Shown here in pieces: positions 37,782 to 48,413 of a DNA stretch of 64,000 nucleotides. The translations under genes and the position numbers were made by a program. The DNA lies in contig CAMBEQ010000003.1 of the NCBI GenBank assembly GCA_945865545.1, forward strand, positions 1 through 64,000, in the 5' to 3' direction. The stretch comes from Sediminibacterium ginsengisoli. Lineage in GTDB: Bacteria > Bacteroidota > Bacteroidia > Chitinophagales > Chitinophagaceae. Under the pieces are notes generated by a model. The model was not told the origin of the DNA. It saw only the letters and a program-made list of their open reading frames with translations, and ran no database searches. Within the stretch, counting starts at the first letter, position 1. Every line of letters begins with the position of its first letter.

Positions 37782-39149
37782 TTATCTTCTATTTTTTAAC
37801 CAATTTTCTGGATCAAAGAAAACCCCTTTTTCATTGTTAATCATTAATAATAAAGCGCCTTCGCCGTCTAAATTGATACCCGACTTACCAAGCAAAGTGC
37901 CTGCGCGAACTTCCTGACCTACATTCACATTGATGCTACTTAAATGCGTATAAGTAGAGAAATATTTTCCATGTTGTACAAAAACAGTCAAGTCGCCATT
38001 AATGTCGCCTGTATATTTTACAATTCCATTGGCCAAACTTTTTACAGAAGTACCTTTTGGCAATGCCAACTCAATGCCATCACTTTTTCGATTTAATTTG
38101 GTGCCTGGTATATTTTCAACACCAAAATGGATGTATACATTTCCTTTATCCACTGGCCATGGTAAATTTCCTTTATTATTTTCAAAAGAGATGGATGCTT
38201 CTCTGCCCTCTTCGGTGGTTTCCAATGCCGAATAGGGACGATTATCGGTGGTGCTAGTTAATCCGCCTTCTGCATTAACGACTTTCGTATTTTTAGTAGT
38301 TGCTTTAGAAGTAGAAGGCGCTTCTGCGTTGGATTTGACATTGGCTTTATTAGCGGCATCATTGGCTGCTCTTGATTTAGCAATTCTTTCTTTTTCTTTT
38401 CTTTCCGCTTCCAAAGTTTCACGTCGAATAATGGTTAATAAGGCAGATTGCATTTTTCTTCTTTGCGCTTCTTTTTGTCGAACCTGTGCACTAATTTCCT
38501 GCTCTTTATTTTTTAATTGCTTAACAATTTTATCTTGTTCTTTACGGTCGTCCACCAACACTTTTAGTTGTTCACTTTGAACTGTTAATGTTTTTAATCG
38601 ATCTTTTTTATTAGAACCCAATTGAGTTATTTTGACATTTAGGTCTTGTTGAGATAAGTCAATGGTACGTGCTTGCGCTTCTCTATTTTGTCTATAACTT
38701 TTTAAATAAGTGATTCTTTTAACCGCATCATTAAAACTATTGGCAGAAAATAAAAAATTAAGATACTCATACCCACTTCTGCTCTTGTAAGCAAAAATGA
38801 TACTTTTTTGGTATTTAGACTTTAAGGTATCTAAGTCTTTATTTAATTTTTGAACATCCAATTGATTTGTAAATATGGCGTCATCCAATAGCTTCACTTG
38901 TTTGGCAATGCCTTTAATTAAAGCTTCCCTTTTTGCAATTTTACTATGAATAACTGCCAACTGACCTAGTGAATTTTTTTTATTTTTCTTTGTTTGTTCC
39001 AGCAATTTATTCAATTCGTCAATTTCTTTTCGAATGGCTTGCGTCTCTTTTTGCAAATCGTCTCTTGACAAATTATCTTGAGCAATAACAGGCATAGAAG
39101 TGCTTCCTAAAAAAATAATAAACAGAATAACTCTTTTTATGCTCATCAT
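37782..39149 (-). CDS. EnvC-like murein hydrolase activator (coiled coil plus degenerate M23 domain)
   Basis: A 455-residue exported protein: signal peptide (residues 1-23, ending VIAQ), two long coiled-coil segments (about 25-260), an Ala/Asn/Lys-rich linker (about 265-330) and a C-terminal LytM/M23 domain (about 335-455). The expected metal-binding histidine of the HxxxD motif is not seen ([15 protein letters not shown]), as in E. coli EnvC, which activates amidases but does not itself cut. [11 protein letters not shown] keeps one later histidine. Third gene of the dut-DUF4292-envC operon, starting 7 bases after the lipoprotein gene. Confidence 0.85.
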   Translation of the reverse strand: MMSIKRVILFIIFLGSTSMPVIAQDNLSRDDLQKETQAIRKEIDELNKLLEQTKKNKKNSLGQLAVIHSKIAKREALIKGIAKQVKLLDDAIFTNQLDVQKLNKDLDTLKSKYQKSIIFAYKSRSGYEYLNFLFSANSFNDAVKRITYLKSYRQNREAQARTIDLSQQDLNVKITQLGSNKKDRLKTLTVQSEQLKVLVDDRKEQDKIVKQLKNKEQEISAQVRQKEAQRRKMQSALLTIIRRETLEAERKEKERIAKSRAANDAANKANVKSNAEAPSTSKATTKNTKVVNAEGGLTSTTDNRPYSALETTEEGREASISFENNKGNLPWPVDKGNVYIHFGVENIPGTKLNRKSDGIELALPKGTSVKSLANGIVKYTGDINGDLTVFVQHGKYFSTYTHLSSINVNVGQEVRAGTLLGKSGINLDGEGALLLMINNEKGVFFDPENWLKNRR

Positions 39150-39156
39150 TTATAAC

Positions 39157-39984
39157 TTATTTTCTTTTCCCTGGTTTAGGTATAACAAAGGTATATTTTA
39201 ATGGTTCATTAAAACTGAATTCCTTCACTTCCATACGCACTTCTAAACGAGATTGAGCCGAAATAATCAATTCCCTGTTCATTGGGAACTGATACTGGTT
39301 TACAGACACATGGTTGCTATAAGCTATAGCACAGGTGCGGTGTTGTGCAATATCGATGTCATCTAATTTAAGTTGAAGTATTTTTGAATTGTCCTCATTT
39401 AAAACAATTAAATTTTTAAATAAGCTGCCCAACATACCCACTTCTAATTTATTATTTTTCATCTTATAGGAAACCACTTTCGCTTTTTCAATAAAAATGG
39501 GATTCCCAAGGACTAAGTCTTGAAGGGTTCCAAATGTGAATGAAATTTTTAACACTTCTTGTAAATAACTTAAGGACTTATGTTCGATATTTTTATTTTT
39601 TCTTAGGGGGTAAATTAAGTCTACGCTGTCTTTTTTTATTAGCGCCTTTAAGCCAATCACGCCCATCGCCCCTCTAATGGTAATATAAATAGCAGAATCT
39701 TTAATGAGGCTAATATTAACAATATAATTATCGGCATTGGTGGCAGATTCGTAGTCCACTTTTAGACGAGCATTCATTGTTTTGAAGTCGATTTTTGTTT
39801 GCTCTATTTTCTCTATAATTTTTTTAACAATAGCAGAAGAGTCTACCTTAGATACCTCGGAAAGAGATTTAATTTGTAAAGAATCTTTTTTAGAAAGTGC
39901 TTCTTTGAGTACTTGTACTTTTTTAAAAGTGGAACAAGAGACTATGAAAGTAATTGCGCCAATAAAGATTAGAATTTTTTTCAT
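39157..39984 (-). CDS. DUF4292-family lipoprotein
   Basis: A 275-residue protein with a lipoprotein signal peptide: KKILIFIGAITFIVSCST, with Cys at about residue 17 after a hydrophobic stretch. The remainder resembles DUF4292, a Bacteroidota family with a LolA/LolB-like look and no proven function. An ATG ten codons upstream is open, but the ATG at 39984 begins the signal peptide and lies just after the dut stop codon. Tight spacing on both sides (7 bases) places it between dut and the EnvC-like gene in one operon. Confidence 0.85.
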   Translation of the reverse strand: MKKILIFIGAITFIVSCSTFKKVQVLKEALSKKDSLQIKSLSEVSKVDSSAIVKKIIEKIEQTKIDFKTMNARLKVDYESATNADNYIVNISLIKDSAIYITIRGAMGVIGLKALIKKDSVDLIYPLRKNKNIEHKSLSYLQEVLKISFTFGTLQDLVLGNPIFIEKAKVVSYKMKNNKLEVGMLGSLFKNLIVLNEDNSKILQLKLDDIDIAQHRTCAIAYSNHVSVNQYQFPMNRELIISAQSRLEVRMEVKEFSFNEPLKYTFVIPKPGKRK

Positions 39985-39991
39985 ACTCTCT

Positions 39992-40432
39992 TTATTGTTT
40001 TCCTGTGTGCCCAAAGCCGCCTTCGCCTCTTTGAGTAATTTCTAATTCAATTACCGATTCTAAATTTGCTTTTTCTACCGCACAAAAAACTAGTTGAGCA
40101 ATACGATCCCCATCTTGAATAGTTTGTATTTCGGTAGACAAATTAATTAAAATTACTTTTATTTCACCTCTATAATCAGCGTCAATGGTACCTGGTGTAT
40201 TTAAACAGGTAAGTCCTTGTTTAAGCGCCAACCCGCTTCTGGGTCTAACTTGCGCTTCATAGTTTTCTGGAATAGCTAAAAATAAACCAGTTGGAATTAA
40301 AATACGTTCCATGGGCTGCAATTGCAAGGCGAGTTCCAAATTAGCCCGAAGGTCCATACCCGAAGCACCTGAAGTCGCATAGGCAGGCAATGAATGATGA
40401 CTCTTGTTTACAATTTTAATAGCAATTGACAT
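39992..40432 (-). CDS. dut: Deoxyuridine 5'-triphosphate nucleotidohydrolase
   Basis: A 146-residue trimeric dUTPase that removes dUTP and supplies dUMP. The five family motifs are visible: [10 protein letters not shown] (1), [11 protein letters not shown] (2), [11 protein letters not shown] (3), [10 protein letters not shown] (4) and the C-terminal glycine-rich [10 protein letters not shown] (5). The start at 40432 is preferred over one three codons upstream because a perfect -7 box lies just before it. First gene of the dut-DUF4292-envC operon. Confidence 0.95.
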   Translation of the reverse strand: MSIAIKIVNKSHHSLPAYATSGASGMDLRANLELALQLQPMERILIPTGLFLAIPENYEAQVRPRSGLALKQGLTCLNTPGTIDADYRGEIKVILINLSTEIQTIQDGDRIAQLVFCAVEKANLESVIELEITQRGEGGFGHTGKQ

Positions 40433-40438
40433 GGTCAA

Positions 40439-40446
40439 CAAAAATA
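40439..40446 (-). promoter_or_regulatory. -7 promoter box of the dut operon
   Basis: TATTTTTG, a perfect TAnnTTTG match, ending six bases before the dut ATG. No TTG at 19-21 bp upstream. Confidence 0.5.
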
Positions 40447-40458
40447 GGTAAAATAGAA

Positions 40459-41580
40459 CTAGAAGTAAAAAATACTACCAAAACGAATGGTATTAGAAAG
40501 TGGATTTTTTGTGATGCCCCCTCCAGATGGAACTAAATAGGAAATGTTAAACTTAGACTGTTGGTATTGAAAGCTAGTACCAATAGTAAAATATTGCATA
40601 TTCCCTAAGTTTTTATTATTATCTAAGAAATAGCCTGCTCTCAAAAAAAAGCGATTAACATAATTGTACTCTATGCCTGTAGATGCTTTAATAGATTCCC
40701 CTAAAGGCATACCCTCATTGGCAGTAAAGGAATTAAACCAACTTGAAACCACGGACTGAGAAAAATAACGATTGACCGATTCTTGGTCTGAATTATTAGG
40801 ACTAATTGGGACCATTAATCGGTTCACGTCTAATCCAATTTCCAATGAATTTTCGGCGTCTAATTTATTTAAATATCCAATACCCAATCCCATATTGGCA
40901 GGTATGAAATACTTTTTTGAATTATCAGTATAACTTATTTTACCTCCTAAATTAGAAAGTAATAAACCACCGTGAAAGCCTTGAAGGTCTTCGTTTTGTT
41001 TATAAAATAAGCTAATATCACCTGACAAAGTATTGCCCGCTCTATAATTAACAGGGTTATTAATAAAGGAGCCAGTTACCAATCTTGAATAGATATACCT
41101 TAAAGTAAGTCCCATGCTTAATTGATCGGTCAATAAAACGCTATATCCAAAGTCATAACTAAATTCAGAGGGTCTTTGTGATGGAAGTGAAGTATTGCCA
41201 GATTCGTCGGTAAAATCAATATTACCTAAACTAAAAAATCGCAAGGAACTATTGATGGCACTTATGTCATTTATTTTTTTATAATACCCTGCGCTCGCTA
41301 AATACACATCGGTCAAACCTAAATCTTTTAACCAAGGTGTATAGTTAATTAAAAACCCTTGCTTTTCTTCCATATAGGGCAACTTAGCCGTGTTCCCAAA
41401 AAGATCATTGGCATCGGGAGACATAGCCAAAGACAAATTACCCATACCACCAGAACGCGCATCAGGAGAAATTAACATAAAAGGAACTGCCGTACTTTGA
41501 ATATTTATTTTGGTTTGTGCCCAAACATTTTGATTTGAAATAAATGCAATCAATAAAAAAACAAATATTTTGAGCTTCAT
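40459..41580 (-). CDS. porV: Type IX secretion outer-membrane protein PorV
   Basis: A 373-residue outer-membrane beta-barrel with a signal peptide (residues 1-22, ending VWAQ). The start of the mature region reads [26 protein letters not shown], which is the PorV/LptO signature. PorV shuttles T9SS cargo from the translocon to the PorU sortase. The gene lies directly downstream of porU on the same strand, a conserved pair. A second ATG three codons upstream is equally open. A TACCTTTA box (41615-41622) may give a separate promoter. Confidence 0.92.
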   Translation of the reverse strand: MKLKIFVFLLIAFISNQNVWAQTKINIQSTAVPFMLISPDARSGGMGNLSLAMSPDANDLFGNTAKLPYMEEKQGFLINYTPWLKDLGLTDVYLASAGYYKKINDISAINSSLRFFSLGNIDFTDESGNTSLPSQRPSEFSYDFGYSVLLTDQLSMGLTLRYIYSRLVTGSFINNPVNYRAGNTLSGDISLFYKQNEDLQGFHGGLLLSNLGGKISYTDNSKKYFIPANMGLGIGYLNKLDAENSLEIGLDVNRLMVPISPNNSDQESVNRYFSQSVVSSWFNSFTANEGMPLGESIKASTGIEYNYVNRFFLRAGYFLDNNKNLGNMQYFTIGTSFQYQQSKFNISYLVPSGGGITKNPLSNTIRFGSIFYF

Positions 41581-41644
41581 CTGGATCATAATAATAATTT
41601 CAACTTAAGAAAATTAAAGGTACAAAATTCATTTATAGTAGTCG

Positions 41645-44600
41645 TTAAAATTTAACTAATTTATTAGTCAACACTTTTGTCTCCTTCCCATTGGATAGCG
41701 TAATTCTATAATAATACACTCCCGGATTTATCAAGCCCCCATTAGCACTGGTTCCATCCCAATAGGAAACAACTCTATTGGCATTGTATTGAGCACTTAA
41801 TGGCCGTGTAAATAAAAGCAAGCCATTTGTGTTGTAAAGGCTTAAGTTAATATTTAAAATATTTTCTAATTGATTGTGCTCAAAACTAAATGAAGTTGCT
41901 TGACTAAAGGGATTGGGGAAGTTGCTCACTTTATTTAAAAGCATTGTGGTAGTATCAGGTACGATAAATTGGACGGTGTCCATGCTTGAATTGCCCAATA
42001 GGTCCCAGGCCTTAATTATTAACTGATGTTGCCCGATTGAAAAACTGGGCAATGCATATTGGACACTCCCTTTTTGATAAGTATTAATGGCTGCAGTATA
42101 ATAATTATTTAAGACCAATTCATTTTTAGTATCTCCGTCAATTAATAAAGTAATATCATGCCCTAATGAATTACCCGAAGTTTGAATGCCCGCTTCATCT
42201 TTTAAATTTATAAGAAGTGTGGATTTTGCCGCTGCCCAACCACCGTTAATAAAGTTGGTATCATTCAAAAATACTTTCATAGAAGGTCCAGTGATATCTG
42301 AAAAATTTTCAGCTGCCACTGGCTTAGCATAAATTTGTTGGTAAATACCCATTGCATCCGAACTATCATTAAAAGCATTTAATTGTAATTTTAAAGCCCC
42401 TTGATTTACACTAGTTTCTTTAGGCAACATAAATTCAATTACAAAATTTCCATTTGCAACACTCGCTTTCCCTTTAAACAAAATATTTTCTTGTAGGCTT
42501 ATATTAATAGGTATACTTTTAGCATCATTGCCTAATGTTTTTTTCAAACTAGACGCGTCATATAGCACCATTTCAAGTGTGCCATTAAAATTATTTTTTG
42601 TTTGCCCATTAGATTGCACCAATCCGCTTATTGAATATTTATTGCCAGCCTGAAGCGTATCAATGCCCTTAAAGGTTTTGCCATTAATTGTATTTAAAAC
42701 AACTTGATCCTTTGATTTCGCCAAATACATGGCAGGATCACCTAATAAGGTAAATTTAAATGTATTAATATGGTCTTCCCCCTGTGCCCATGCGGCCATT
42801 TTTGCTTTTTGTAATGCGCTACCAATAGTTAAAAATTGGCCAGCACTATCTGGCACCAATAATTTTTGAATAAATAAATCATTAATTTGTTTATTACTAT
42901 AAGCATATACTAATCTACTTGCAGATACCAAGGCCACCACTCCTTTTGAATTTTTTAAAAGTGCATCAAAACCAAATGGACTCAATTGCGGTTGGTCATA
43001 AGGAGCAAAATCACAAGAAGCTGTAATCATTAAAGGAAGCTTACCGGCATTATTCCACTGTTGAACATCGGGTTGTGCAATCACTGCCTCTTCTGCCAAT
43101 CTTGTAAAATTTCCATGCCCCGTATAATTTAAAATTAAAGTTCCATTATTGATGGATTGATTGATGACTCCATTCACTAAAGGATAAGTATTACCTGCAA
43201 TATTTTTTAAAGCAGGGTATAAATCTAAATATATTTTTTTCTGATTCCATTGAGTTGTTTTCTTTTGTAAATTATTGGTGATGTCTTCGGCATCTTGTAA
43301 ATGCAAATTATAATCTCCATCATCTGCCACCCAAGTCAATTGATTTTTCCAGGCACCTCCATTGCTATTTTTTTGATAATTAATTATTTTTTCAACTATC
43401 GTATCTGCTTCCGCCAAGGTCCTTACAGGCAGTCTTCCTGTAGCCAAGGATAAAATTTTAATATTACTAGGTGAATTAATGTCATTATTATTATTCAGAA
43501 TACTATAATAATCATCTGTAGGATAACTCGTTAATATACCTGTAGAGGCTTCACTTTCAAAAACTGGAATTTGATTGGCACTATTGTAATTTTTATTACT
43601 ATAATTGGCCATTCCCATTAATAATAAATATTGTGGTACATTTTGACGTTTTACTGCTGCTTGGTTAAACAAATATTGAATAAAATTTCTAATGCCAATA
43701 GCACTTGGTTGTCCGCCCGAAAATTCATTAAAAATTTCATTTACATTAAACACCTGTCCTTTTAAACCATGGGCAGTTTCATGAAAATTACTCAATTTTT
43801 TTGCAGCCTTTAAATAATTACTTGCACTCACTATGATATAATCCGGCACATCGCTACCAATTACATTTTGCTTATCTACCCCAGCCATAAAAGTCGCTGT
43901 CTCATAGGCATTTTGCTTAAAGGCAAAAAACTCGCGAAGCGTATCGGCTAGTTGAATAAAATTTCCAGCAGTGGGCGTTTGAAAATTAACAGACAAACCC
44001 AAAGGTGTTTCTGGATGCGTCACATCCCAAACCTGTGTAGTGGCATCTATATTTTGTAATTGATATTGTGTGGCAAGTCCTGATTTTATATTTTGATAAT
44101 TTCTAAATCCAAAAGAATTGCTACCCCAAAAACCAATTTTTCTTTTAGCATTTATTTCAATAAAATCTATCCAACCCGTTGCTGTTGTATTATTGCTAGA
44201 AAATGCAATATTGATGTTCACCGGACTGGCTAAATTGGTATTCGCATTTAGTAAATAACTGCAACTATCTGTAATAATATTGGCCGATTCGTCATATAAA
44301 TAGCCAGACACAGGATCTACAGAACTAGTTCTTGCCAAATTGCTATTCAGGGATAAATTAAAATTAGCTTTGTTATCATAGGCTGTAGCAGCATACTTGC
44401 TCACTATTTTTAATGGACTACTTAAAAGTAACCCCTCCATATTAAAGGTATAATTAAGTTGTGGTTGTTTTCCATTGCCTTGAGCCATGGGTGGTCCGAG
44501 CAATAATTTGCCACTTTTTAAAAGCGAAATACTATCTTTTTCAATGACCCATCTTTCCTCATAATCATCAATGGTTTGTGCTGCGGTATTTATTTTTGAA

Positions 44601-45055
44601 ACCGAACCAATTCTTTTTCCATTGGCCCCCAATGTGATAAAATAAAAAACAGAATCGCTAACCGCATTTTTAAAATGAGTGGGCAATCCTTTTACTTCAT
44701 CGTATTTCCATTGAATAAATCCTTCACTATAAAATAATAAAAAATCTTTTTCATCAAATTGATTATCTCCTCCGTCATTGACCAAAATTGCGTTTTCAGA
44801 AATACCCACTTTTGGATTGGCTATCACTTTATCGATCAAATTGGCCAAATTATAATTATACAATTGCACTTGACTAGAAGCAAAAGGGACGGCAAAACCC
44901 ATGGCCTTAAGTTGGGCACCCGTGACTTGATATACCCCCTGTTTGGTAGCAGCAATTTTCACCCATTTCCCATTAAAAAAGGGTGAAATTTGCCCACTTG
45001 AAATAGAAGGAAAAATTACAATACATAAAAAAAATAGTAGGGCCCACCTTATCAT
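41645..45055 (-). CDS. porU: Type IX secretion system sortase PorU
   Basis: A 1136-residue exported C25 (gingipain-like) peptidase. It cleaves the C-terminal signals of T9SS cargo and attaches the proteins to the cell surface. A signal peptide (about 1-21) precedes an N-terminal domain. The C25 catalytic core holds the histidine in LNYTGHGNFTRL and the cysteine in MITASCDFAPYD, followed by GVVALVSASRLVYAYSN. The C-terminus (about 1050-1136) is itself a T9SS type A sorting-domain fold: NFPNPFSQATSF ... NPGVYYYRITLSNG. A -7-like box ends four bases before the ATG. porV follows 64 bases downstream, and gldJ is divergent. Confidence 0.93.
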   Translation of the reverse strand: MIRWALLFFLCIVIFPSISSGQISPFFNGKWVKIAATKQGVYQVTGAQLKAMGFAVPFASSQVQLYNYNLANLIDKVIANPKVGISENAILVNDGGDNQFDEKDFLLFYSEGFIQWKYDEVKGLPTHFKNAVSDSVFYFITLGANGKRIGSVSKINTAAQTIDDYEERWVIEKDSISLLKSGKLLLGPPMAQGNGKQPQLNYTFNMEGLLLSSPLKIVSKYAATAYDNKANFNLSLNSNLARTSSVDPVSGYLYDESANIITDSCSYLLNANTNLASPVNINIAFSSNNTTATGWIDFIEINAKRKIGFWGSNSFGFRNYQNIKSGLATQYQLQNIDATTQVWDVTHPETPLGLSVNFQTPTAGNFIQLADTLREFFAFKQNAYETATFMAGVDKQNVIGSDVPDYIIVSASNYLKAAKKLSNFHETAHGLKGQVFNVNEIFNEFSGGQPSAIGIRNFIQYLFNQAAVKRQNVPQYLLLMGMANYSNKNYNSANQIPVFESEASTGILTSYPTDDYYSILNNNNDINSPSNIKILSLATGRLPVRTLAEADTIVEKIINYQKNSNGGAWKNQLTWVADDGDYNLHLQDAEDITNNLQKKTTQWNQKKIYLDLYPALKNIAGNTYPLVNGVINQSINNGTLILNYTGHGNFTRLAEEAVIAQPDVQQWNNAGKLPLMITASCDFAPYDQPQLSPFGFDALLKNSKGVVALVSASRLVYAYSNKQINDLFIQKLLVPDSAGQFLTIGSALQKAKMAAWAQGEDHINTFKFTLLGDPAMYLAKSKDQVVLNTINGKTFKGIDTLQAGNKYSISGLVQSNGQTKNNFNGTLEMVLYDASSLKKTLGNDAKSIPINISLQENILFKGKASVANGNFVIEFMLPKETSVNQGALKLQLNAFNDSSDAMGIYQQIYAKPVAAENFSDITGPSMKVFLNDTNFINGGWAAAKSTLLINLKDEAGIQTSGNSLGHDITLLIDGDTKNELVLNNYYTAAINTYQKGSVQYALPSFSIGQHQLIIKAWDLLGNSSMDTVQFIVPDTTTMLLNKVSNFPNPFSQATSFSFEHNQLENILNINLSLYNTNGLLLFTRPLSAQYNANRVVSYWDGTSANGGLINPGVYYYRITLSNGKETKVLTNKLVKF

Positions 45056-45059
45056 ACGT

Positions 45060-45067
45060 TAAAATTA
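45060..45067 (-). promoter_or_regulatory. Possible -7 box of porU
   Basis: TAATTTTA (last base off consensus) ends four bases (ACGT) before the porU ATG, again a leaderless-type arrangement. Confidence 0.4.
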
Positions 45068-45169
45068 GGGTTTTACTAACACAAGAATATACTTACAAGT
45101 GAATAAATGATTAAAAAACAAGCTATATTCGCACTATCACTTAACCCCATTTTTGTATAAATAATTACT

Positions 45170-46531
45170 ATGCATTTTATAAATAGTATTTTACTGTTTT
45201 TCGCTCTATTATTAATAGGGCCAAGTTTGTTATCCACGTCCAATAACAAAGAAAATAATTTCATCAAGATAGAGGCAAAAGCAGACGATCCTTATGCCGA
45301 AACTGTACTCATTCGCGGAGGCACTTTTGCAATGGGTATGAATCAAGAAAACATCATGGGAGACTGGAACAATAGTCTAAGAAGAGTTACCGTAAGTTCA
45401 TTTAGAATAGACCAATATGAGGTAAGTAATAAGAAATACCGCACTTATATTCAATGGTTGGAAAAAATATTTATTCCAATGGGAAGAGACTCCATTGTTA
45501 GAGCTGCTTTACCAGACAGTTCCGTATGGAAAACAGAATTATCTTATAACGACCCGATGGTAGAAGGTTATTTTAGATCATCCGTATTTAATGACTACCC
45601 AGTAGTAGGTGTTAGTTGGGAGCAAGCCAATGATTATTGCAGATGGAAAACAGACAGGTCCAATGAGCAAACTTTATTAAAGTATAAATTGATAGATCCT
45701 AAAAAACCATATGTTGGTAAAATGGGTATCGTCAATTCTATTTCAGATTCTGCAAGCAATAATGGCGTTTCCAATACCGCATCAGCTACCGGATTTAACA
45801 GATCTAAAAAAGGAGATGATTATGTCATGATCCCTGATTACAGATTACCTACCGAAGCGGAGTGGGAGTATGCTGCAAAAGTTTCTAGTGGAAAAAATTA
45901 CATCTCTGGTTTTAATCTTCCTAAATCAGGTTCTAACTCACCTCATCCCAATTCCAATGTGGTAAGTTCCGACAGTCCTTATCCTTGGAGCTCCAATGGT
46001 AATGATGGTTTAAGAAATACCACCTTCGGCAAAAAGAAAGGTAAAAAGGGGATGTTTTTAGCTAATTTCAAAAACGGAAGTGGCGATTATATGGGCATGG
46101 TAGGGTATTCAAATGATGGCGCTGGCTTCCCATCTAAAGTAAATAGTTTTTTACAAAATCAAGTTGGTTTATATAATGTAAGTGGGAATGTAAATGAGTG
46201 GGTGGCTGATATTTATCGCCCCATGAACACCATTGATATGGATGATTTTAATCCATACAGAGGAAACAATTCATTAGATGGAGACGATGTAAATACCTCT
46301 AATTATGAAACCAATACCAATACTTTAATATCTAATAAATCAAGAGTATACAAAGGGGGCAGTTGGAAAGACCGTCCTTATTGGTTAAACCCTGGTACCA
46401 GAAGATTTTTAGACCAAGATAAATCCTCCAGCACTATTGGATTTAGATGTGCAGTATCTGCCTTTGGAATGGATACCCCTGGTGCTTCAGAAGAAAAACA
46501 GCATTGGTGGAATAAATTATTTAAAAAATAA
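45170..46531 (+). CDS. gldJ: Gliding/T9SS protein GldJ (formylglycine-generating-enzyme-like fold)
   Basis: A 453-residue exported protein with an FGE/SUMF1-type domain: AETVLIRGGTFAMGMNQE near residues 43-60, YEVSNKKYRTYIQWLE, YPVVGVSWEQANDYCRWKT, YRLPTEAEWEYAAK, SGNVNEWVAD and a final IGFRCAVSA. GldJ and GldK share this fold. Position next to porU-porV, the arrangement known in Flavobacterium johnsoniae, favours GldJ, which supports gliding and the T9SS ring. Unlike the Flavobacterium protein it has no cysteine after its N-terminal hydrophobic segment (residues 4-22), and an in-frame stop at 45158 excludes a longer start. It heads gldJ-ispF-murF. Confidence 0.82.
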   Translation: MHFINSILLFFALLLIGPSLLSTSNNKENNFIKIEAKADDPYAETVLIRGGTFAMGMNQENIMGDWNNSLRRVTVSSFRIDQYEVSNKKYRTYIQWLEKIFIPMGRDSIVRAALPDSSVWKTELSYNDPMVEGYFRSSVFNDYPVVGVSWEQANDYCRWKTDRSNEQTLLKYKLIDPKKPYVGKMGIVNSISDSASNNGVSNTASATGFNRSKKGDDYVMIPDYRLPTEAEWEYAAKVSSGKNYISGFNLPKSGSNSPHPNSNVVSSDSPYPWSSNGNDGLRNTTFGKKKGKKGMFLANFKNGSGDYMGMVGYSNDGAGFPSKVNSFLQNQVGLYNVSGNVNEWVADIYRPMNTIDMDDFNPYRGNNSLDGDDVNTSNYETNTNTLISNKSRVYKGGSWKDRPYWLNPGTRRFLDQDKSSSTIGFRCAVSAFGMDTPGASEEKQHWWNKLFKK

Positions 46532-46536
46532 GGAGC

Positions 46537-47022
46537 ATGAAATTACGCATAGGCTCCGGCATCGATTTTCATCAATTAGTTACTGGCCGAGACTTATGGA
46601 TTGGTGGCATTAAAATTCCACACACCAAAGGAGCTTTAGGACATAGTGATGCAGATGTTTTATTACATGCTATTTGTGATGCTTTATTAGGTGCCTTAAG
46701 TTTAGGAGATATTGGCACCCACTTCCCTGATACCGATGCGGCTTACAAAAATATCGATAGTAAAATTTTACTGCAAAAAACCTACGATTTAATAACCGCA
46801 GAAGGCTATCAAATTATAAACATAGATGCTACTTTATGTTTAGAGTCGCCAAAAATAAAACCCTATGTTTTAGCCATGCAAGAATGTATCGCTGGTATTT
46901 TACATATTGGTAATAAAGATATTTCCATCAAAGCTACTACTACAGAAACCATGGGTTTCACGGGAAGAGAAGAAGGATTGGTAGCCATGGCCACTTGTTT
47001 ATTAAGTTCGGCAAACAGCTAA
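46537..47022 (+). CDS. ispF: 2-C-methyl-D-erythritol 2,4-cyclodiphosphate synthase
   Basis: A 161-residue trimeric zinc enzyme of the MEP isoprenoid pathway. Metal ligands are Asp10 and His12 in RIGSGIDFHQL and His44 in DADVLLHAICDALLGA. The loop GDIGTHFPDTDAAYKNIDS and the C-terminal KATTTETMGFTGREEG complete the signature. The start follows the gldJ stop by 5 bases, so it is in the same operon. Confidence 0.96.
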   Translation: MKLRIGSGIDFHQLVTGRDLWIGGIKIPHTKGALGHSDADVLLHAICDALLGALSLGDIGTHFPDTDAAYKNIDSKILLQKTYDLITAEGYQIINIDATLCLESPKIKPYVLAMQECIAGILHIGNKDISIKATTTETMGFTGREEGLVAMATCLLSSANS

Positions 47023-47035
47023 AACTGCTACCATT

Positions 47036-48355
47036 ATGAAGCAACTAAGTTCTATTGCTTCTTTATACGAAATTTTTAAGTTGCACCCTCAAGTGCAAAC
47101 TGATACCAGAAAATTGCAAAAAGGCAATTTATATTTTGCATTAAAAGGACCCAACTTTAATGGAAATGAATTTGCTGTACAAGCATTAGAACAAGGCGCA
47201 GCCTATTCCATTGTGGATGAACCCATCATCGCATCAGAAAATTTACAAGAAAGAATCATTTTAGTAGAAGATTTTTTAACAAGTTTAAAAGATCTTGCAA
47301 AATACCATCGTCAACAATTTACCATTCCATTTATAGCCATTACAGGAAGCAACGGAAAAACTACTACTAAAGAATTGGTCATGGCGGTATTAAGTAGTCA
47401 TTATATCACCTATACTACAGAAGGAAATTTAAACAACCATATAGGCGTACCGCTTACTTTATTAAGTATTAAAAAAGATGCACAATACGCAGTCATTGAA
47501 ATGGGTGCAAATCATTTGCATGAAATTGAAAGTTATTGCAGCTACACTTTACCCACACATGGATTAATTAATAACTGTGGAAAAGCTCACCTAGAAGGCT
47601 TTGGCAGCGAAGAAGGTGTAAAAAAGGGGAAAGGAGAATTGTTTGATTATATAAAAAAACACGAGGGAACTGTTTTTGTGAATAGCGATTATGATTACTT
47701 AAACACAATGAGTAAAGGCATACAAAACATCATTTCTTACGGAACCCACAGCGGGAGCTTGCAAGGCAAAGAACTAAGTAGTCAAGGAGGTTTGTTACAA
47801 ATTACAATTACCAAAGCAGGCAATACAAGTATAGAAAATAAAATCATAAAAACACAATTGGTAGGCGCTTACAATATACCCAATTTACTAGCAGCCATAA
47901 GTATTGGCCTGTACTGCGCAGTACCTGCTGAAAAAATAATGGCAGCTATTGAAAGCTACCAACCTACTAATAGTCGATCCCAATTAATTAGCTGGAAAAA
48001 TAATCAAGTAATATTAGATGCTTACAATGCGAATCCAAGTAGCATGAAAGTAGCTATTGAAAATTTTGCAGGCATTGAAAGTAATTCAAAAATATTGTGC
48101 ATAGGGGGCATGAGAGAAATGGGTACTAGTAGCGATGAAGAGCATCAGCAAATAATTAATTTGATTAACGCCTACCCTTTTGAAAAAGTAGTTTTAGTAG
48201 GCAAAGAATTTGAAAATTGCACCCACAACTATCATTATTTTGAAACAGTCAACGCTGCCAAAGAGTGGTTGGATACCCAAAATTACCAAGACCATTATTT
48301 TTTAATCAAGGGGTCCAGGGGCATACAAATGGAGCAATTAATAGCAGCTAATTAG
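47036..48355 (+). CDS. murF: UDP-N-acetylmuramoyl-tripeptide--D-alanyl-D-alanine ligase
   Basis: A 439-residue Mur ligase that adds D-Ala-D-Ala and completes the UDP-MurNAc-pentapeptide. TDTRKLQKGNLYFALKG is the MurF N-terminal block, GSNGKTTTKEL the ATP loop, and NNHIGVPLTLLS and VIEMGANHLHEIE the central conserved blocks. LDAYNANPSSMKVAIENF is the MurF-specific motif. It is the one Mur ligase outside the dcw cluster, placed 13 bases after ispF in the gldJ operon. Confidence 0.96.
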   Translation: MKQLSSIASLYEIFKLHPQVQTDTRKLQKGNLYFALKGPNFNGNEFAVQALEQGAAYSIVDEPIIASENLQERIILVEDFLTSLKDLAKYHRQQFTIPFIAITGSNGKTTTKELVMAVLSSHYITYTTEGNLNNHIGVPLTLLSIKKDAQYAVIEMGANHLHEIESYCSYTLPTHGLINNCGKAHLEGFGSEEGVKKGKGELFDYIKKHEGTVFVNSDYDYLNTMSKGIQNIISYGTHSGSLQGKELSSQGGLLQITITKAGNTSIENKIIKTQLVGAYNIPNLLAAISIGLYCAVPAEKIMAAIESYQPTNSRSQLISWKNNQVILDAYNANPSSMKVAIENFAGIESNSKILCIGGMREMGTSSDEEHQQIINLINAYPFEKVVLVGKEFENCTHNYHYFETVNAAKEWLDTQNYQDHYFLIKGSRGIQMEQLIAAN

Positions 48356-48401
48356 TCATTGCCCTTCTTTCATTAATTACAAAACTTCCTTAATAATTTG
48401 A

Positions 48402-48409
48402 TACCTTTG
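48402..48409 (+). promoter_or_regulatory. -7 promoter box of the DUF983 gene, leaderless arrangement
   Basis: TACCTTTG, a perfect match, ending four bases (CGGC) before the ATG. No -33 TTG at the usual distance. Confidence 0.6.
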
Positions 48410-48413
48410 CGGC

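Noticed and set aside
37782..39149. Active M23 endopeptidase
   Set aside because: The first metal-binding histidine motif is not present in the LytM domain, so an EnvC-like activator is the better description.
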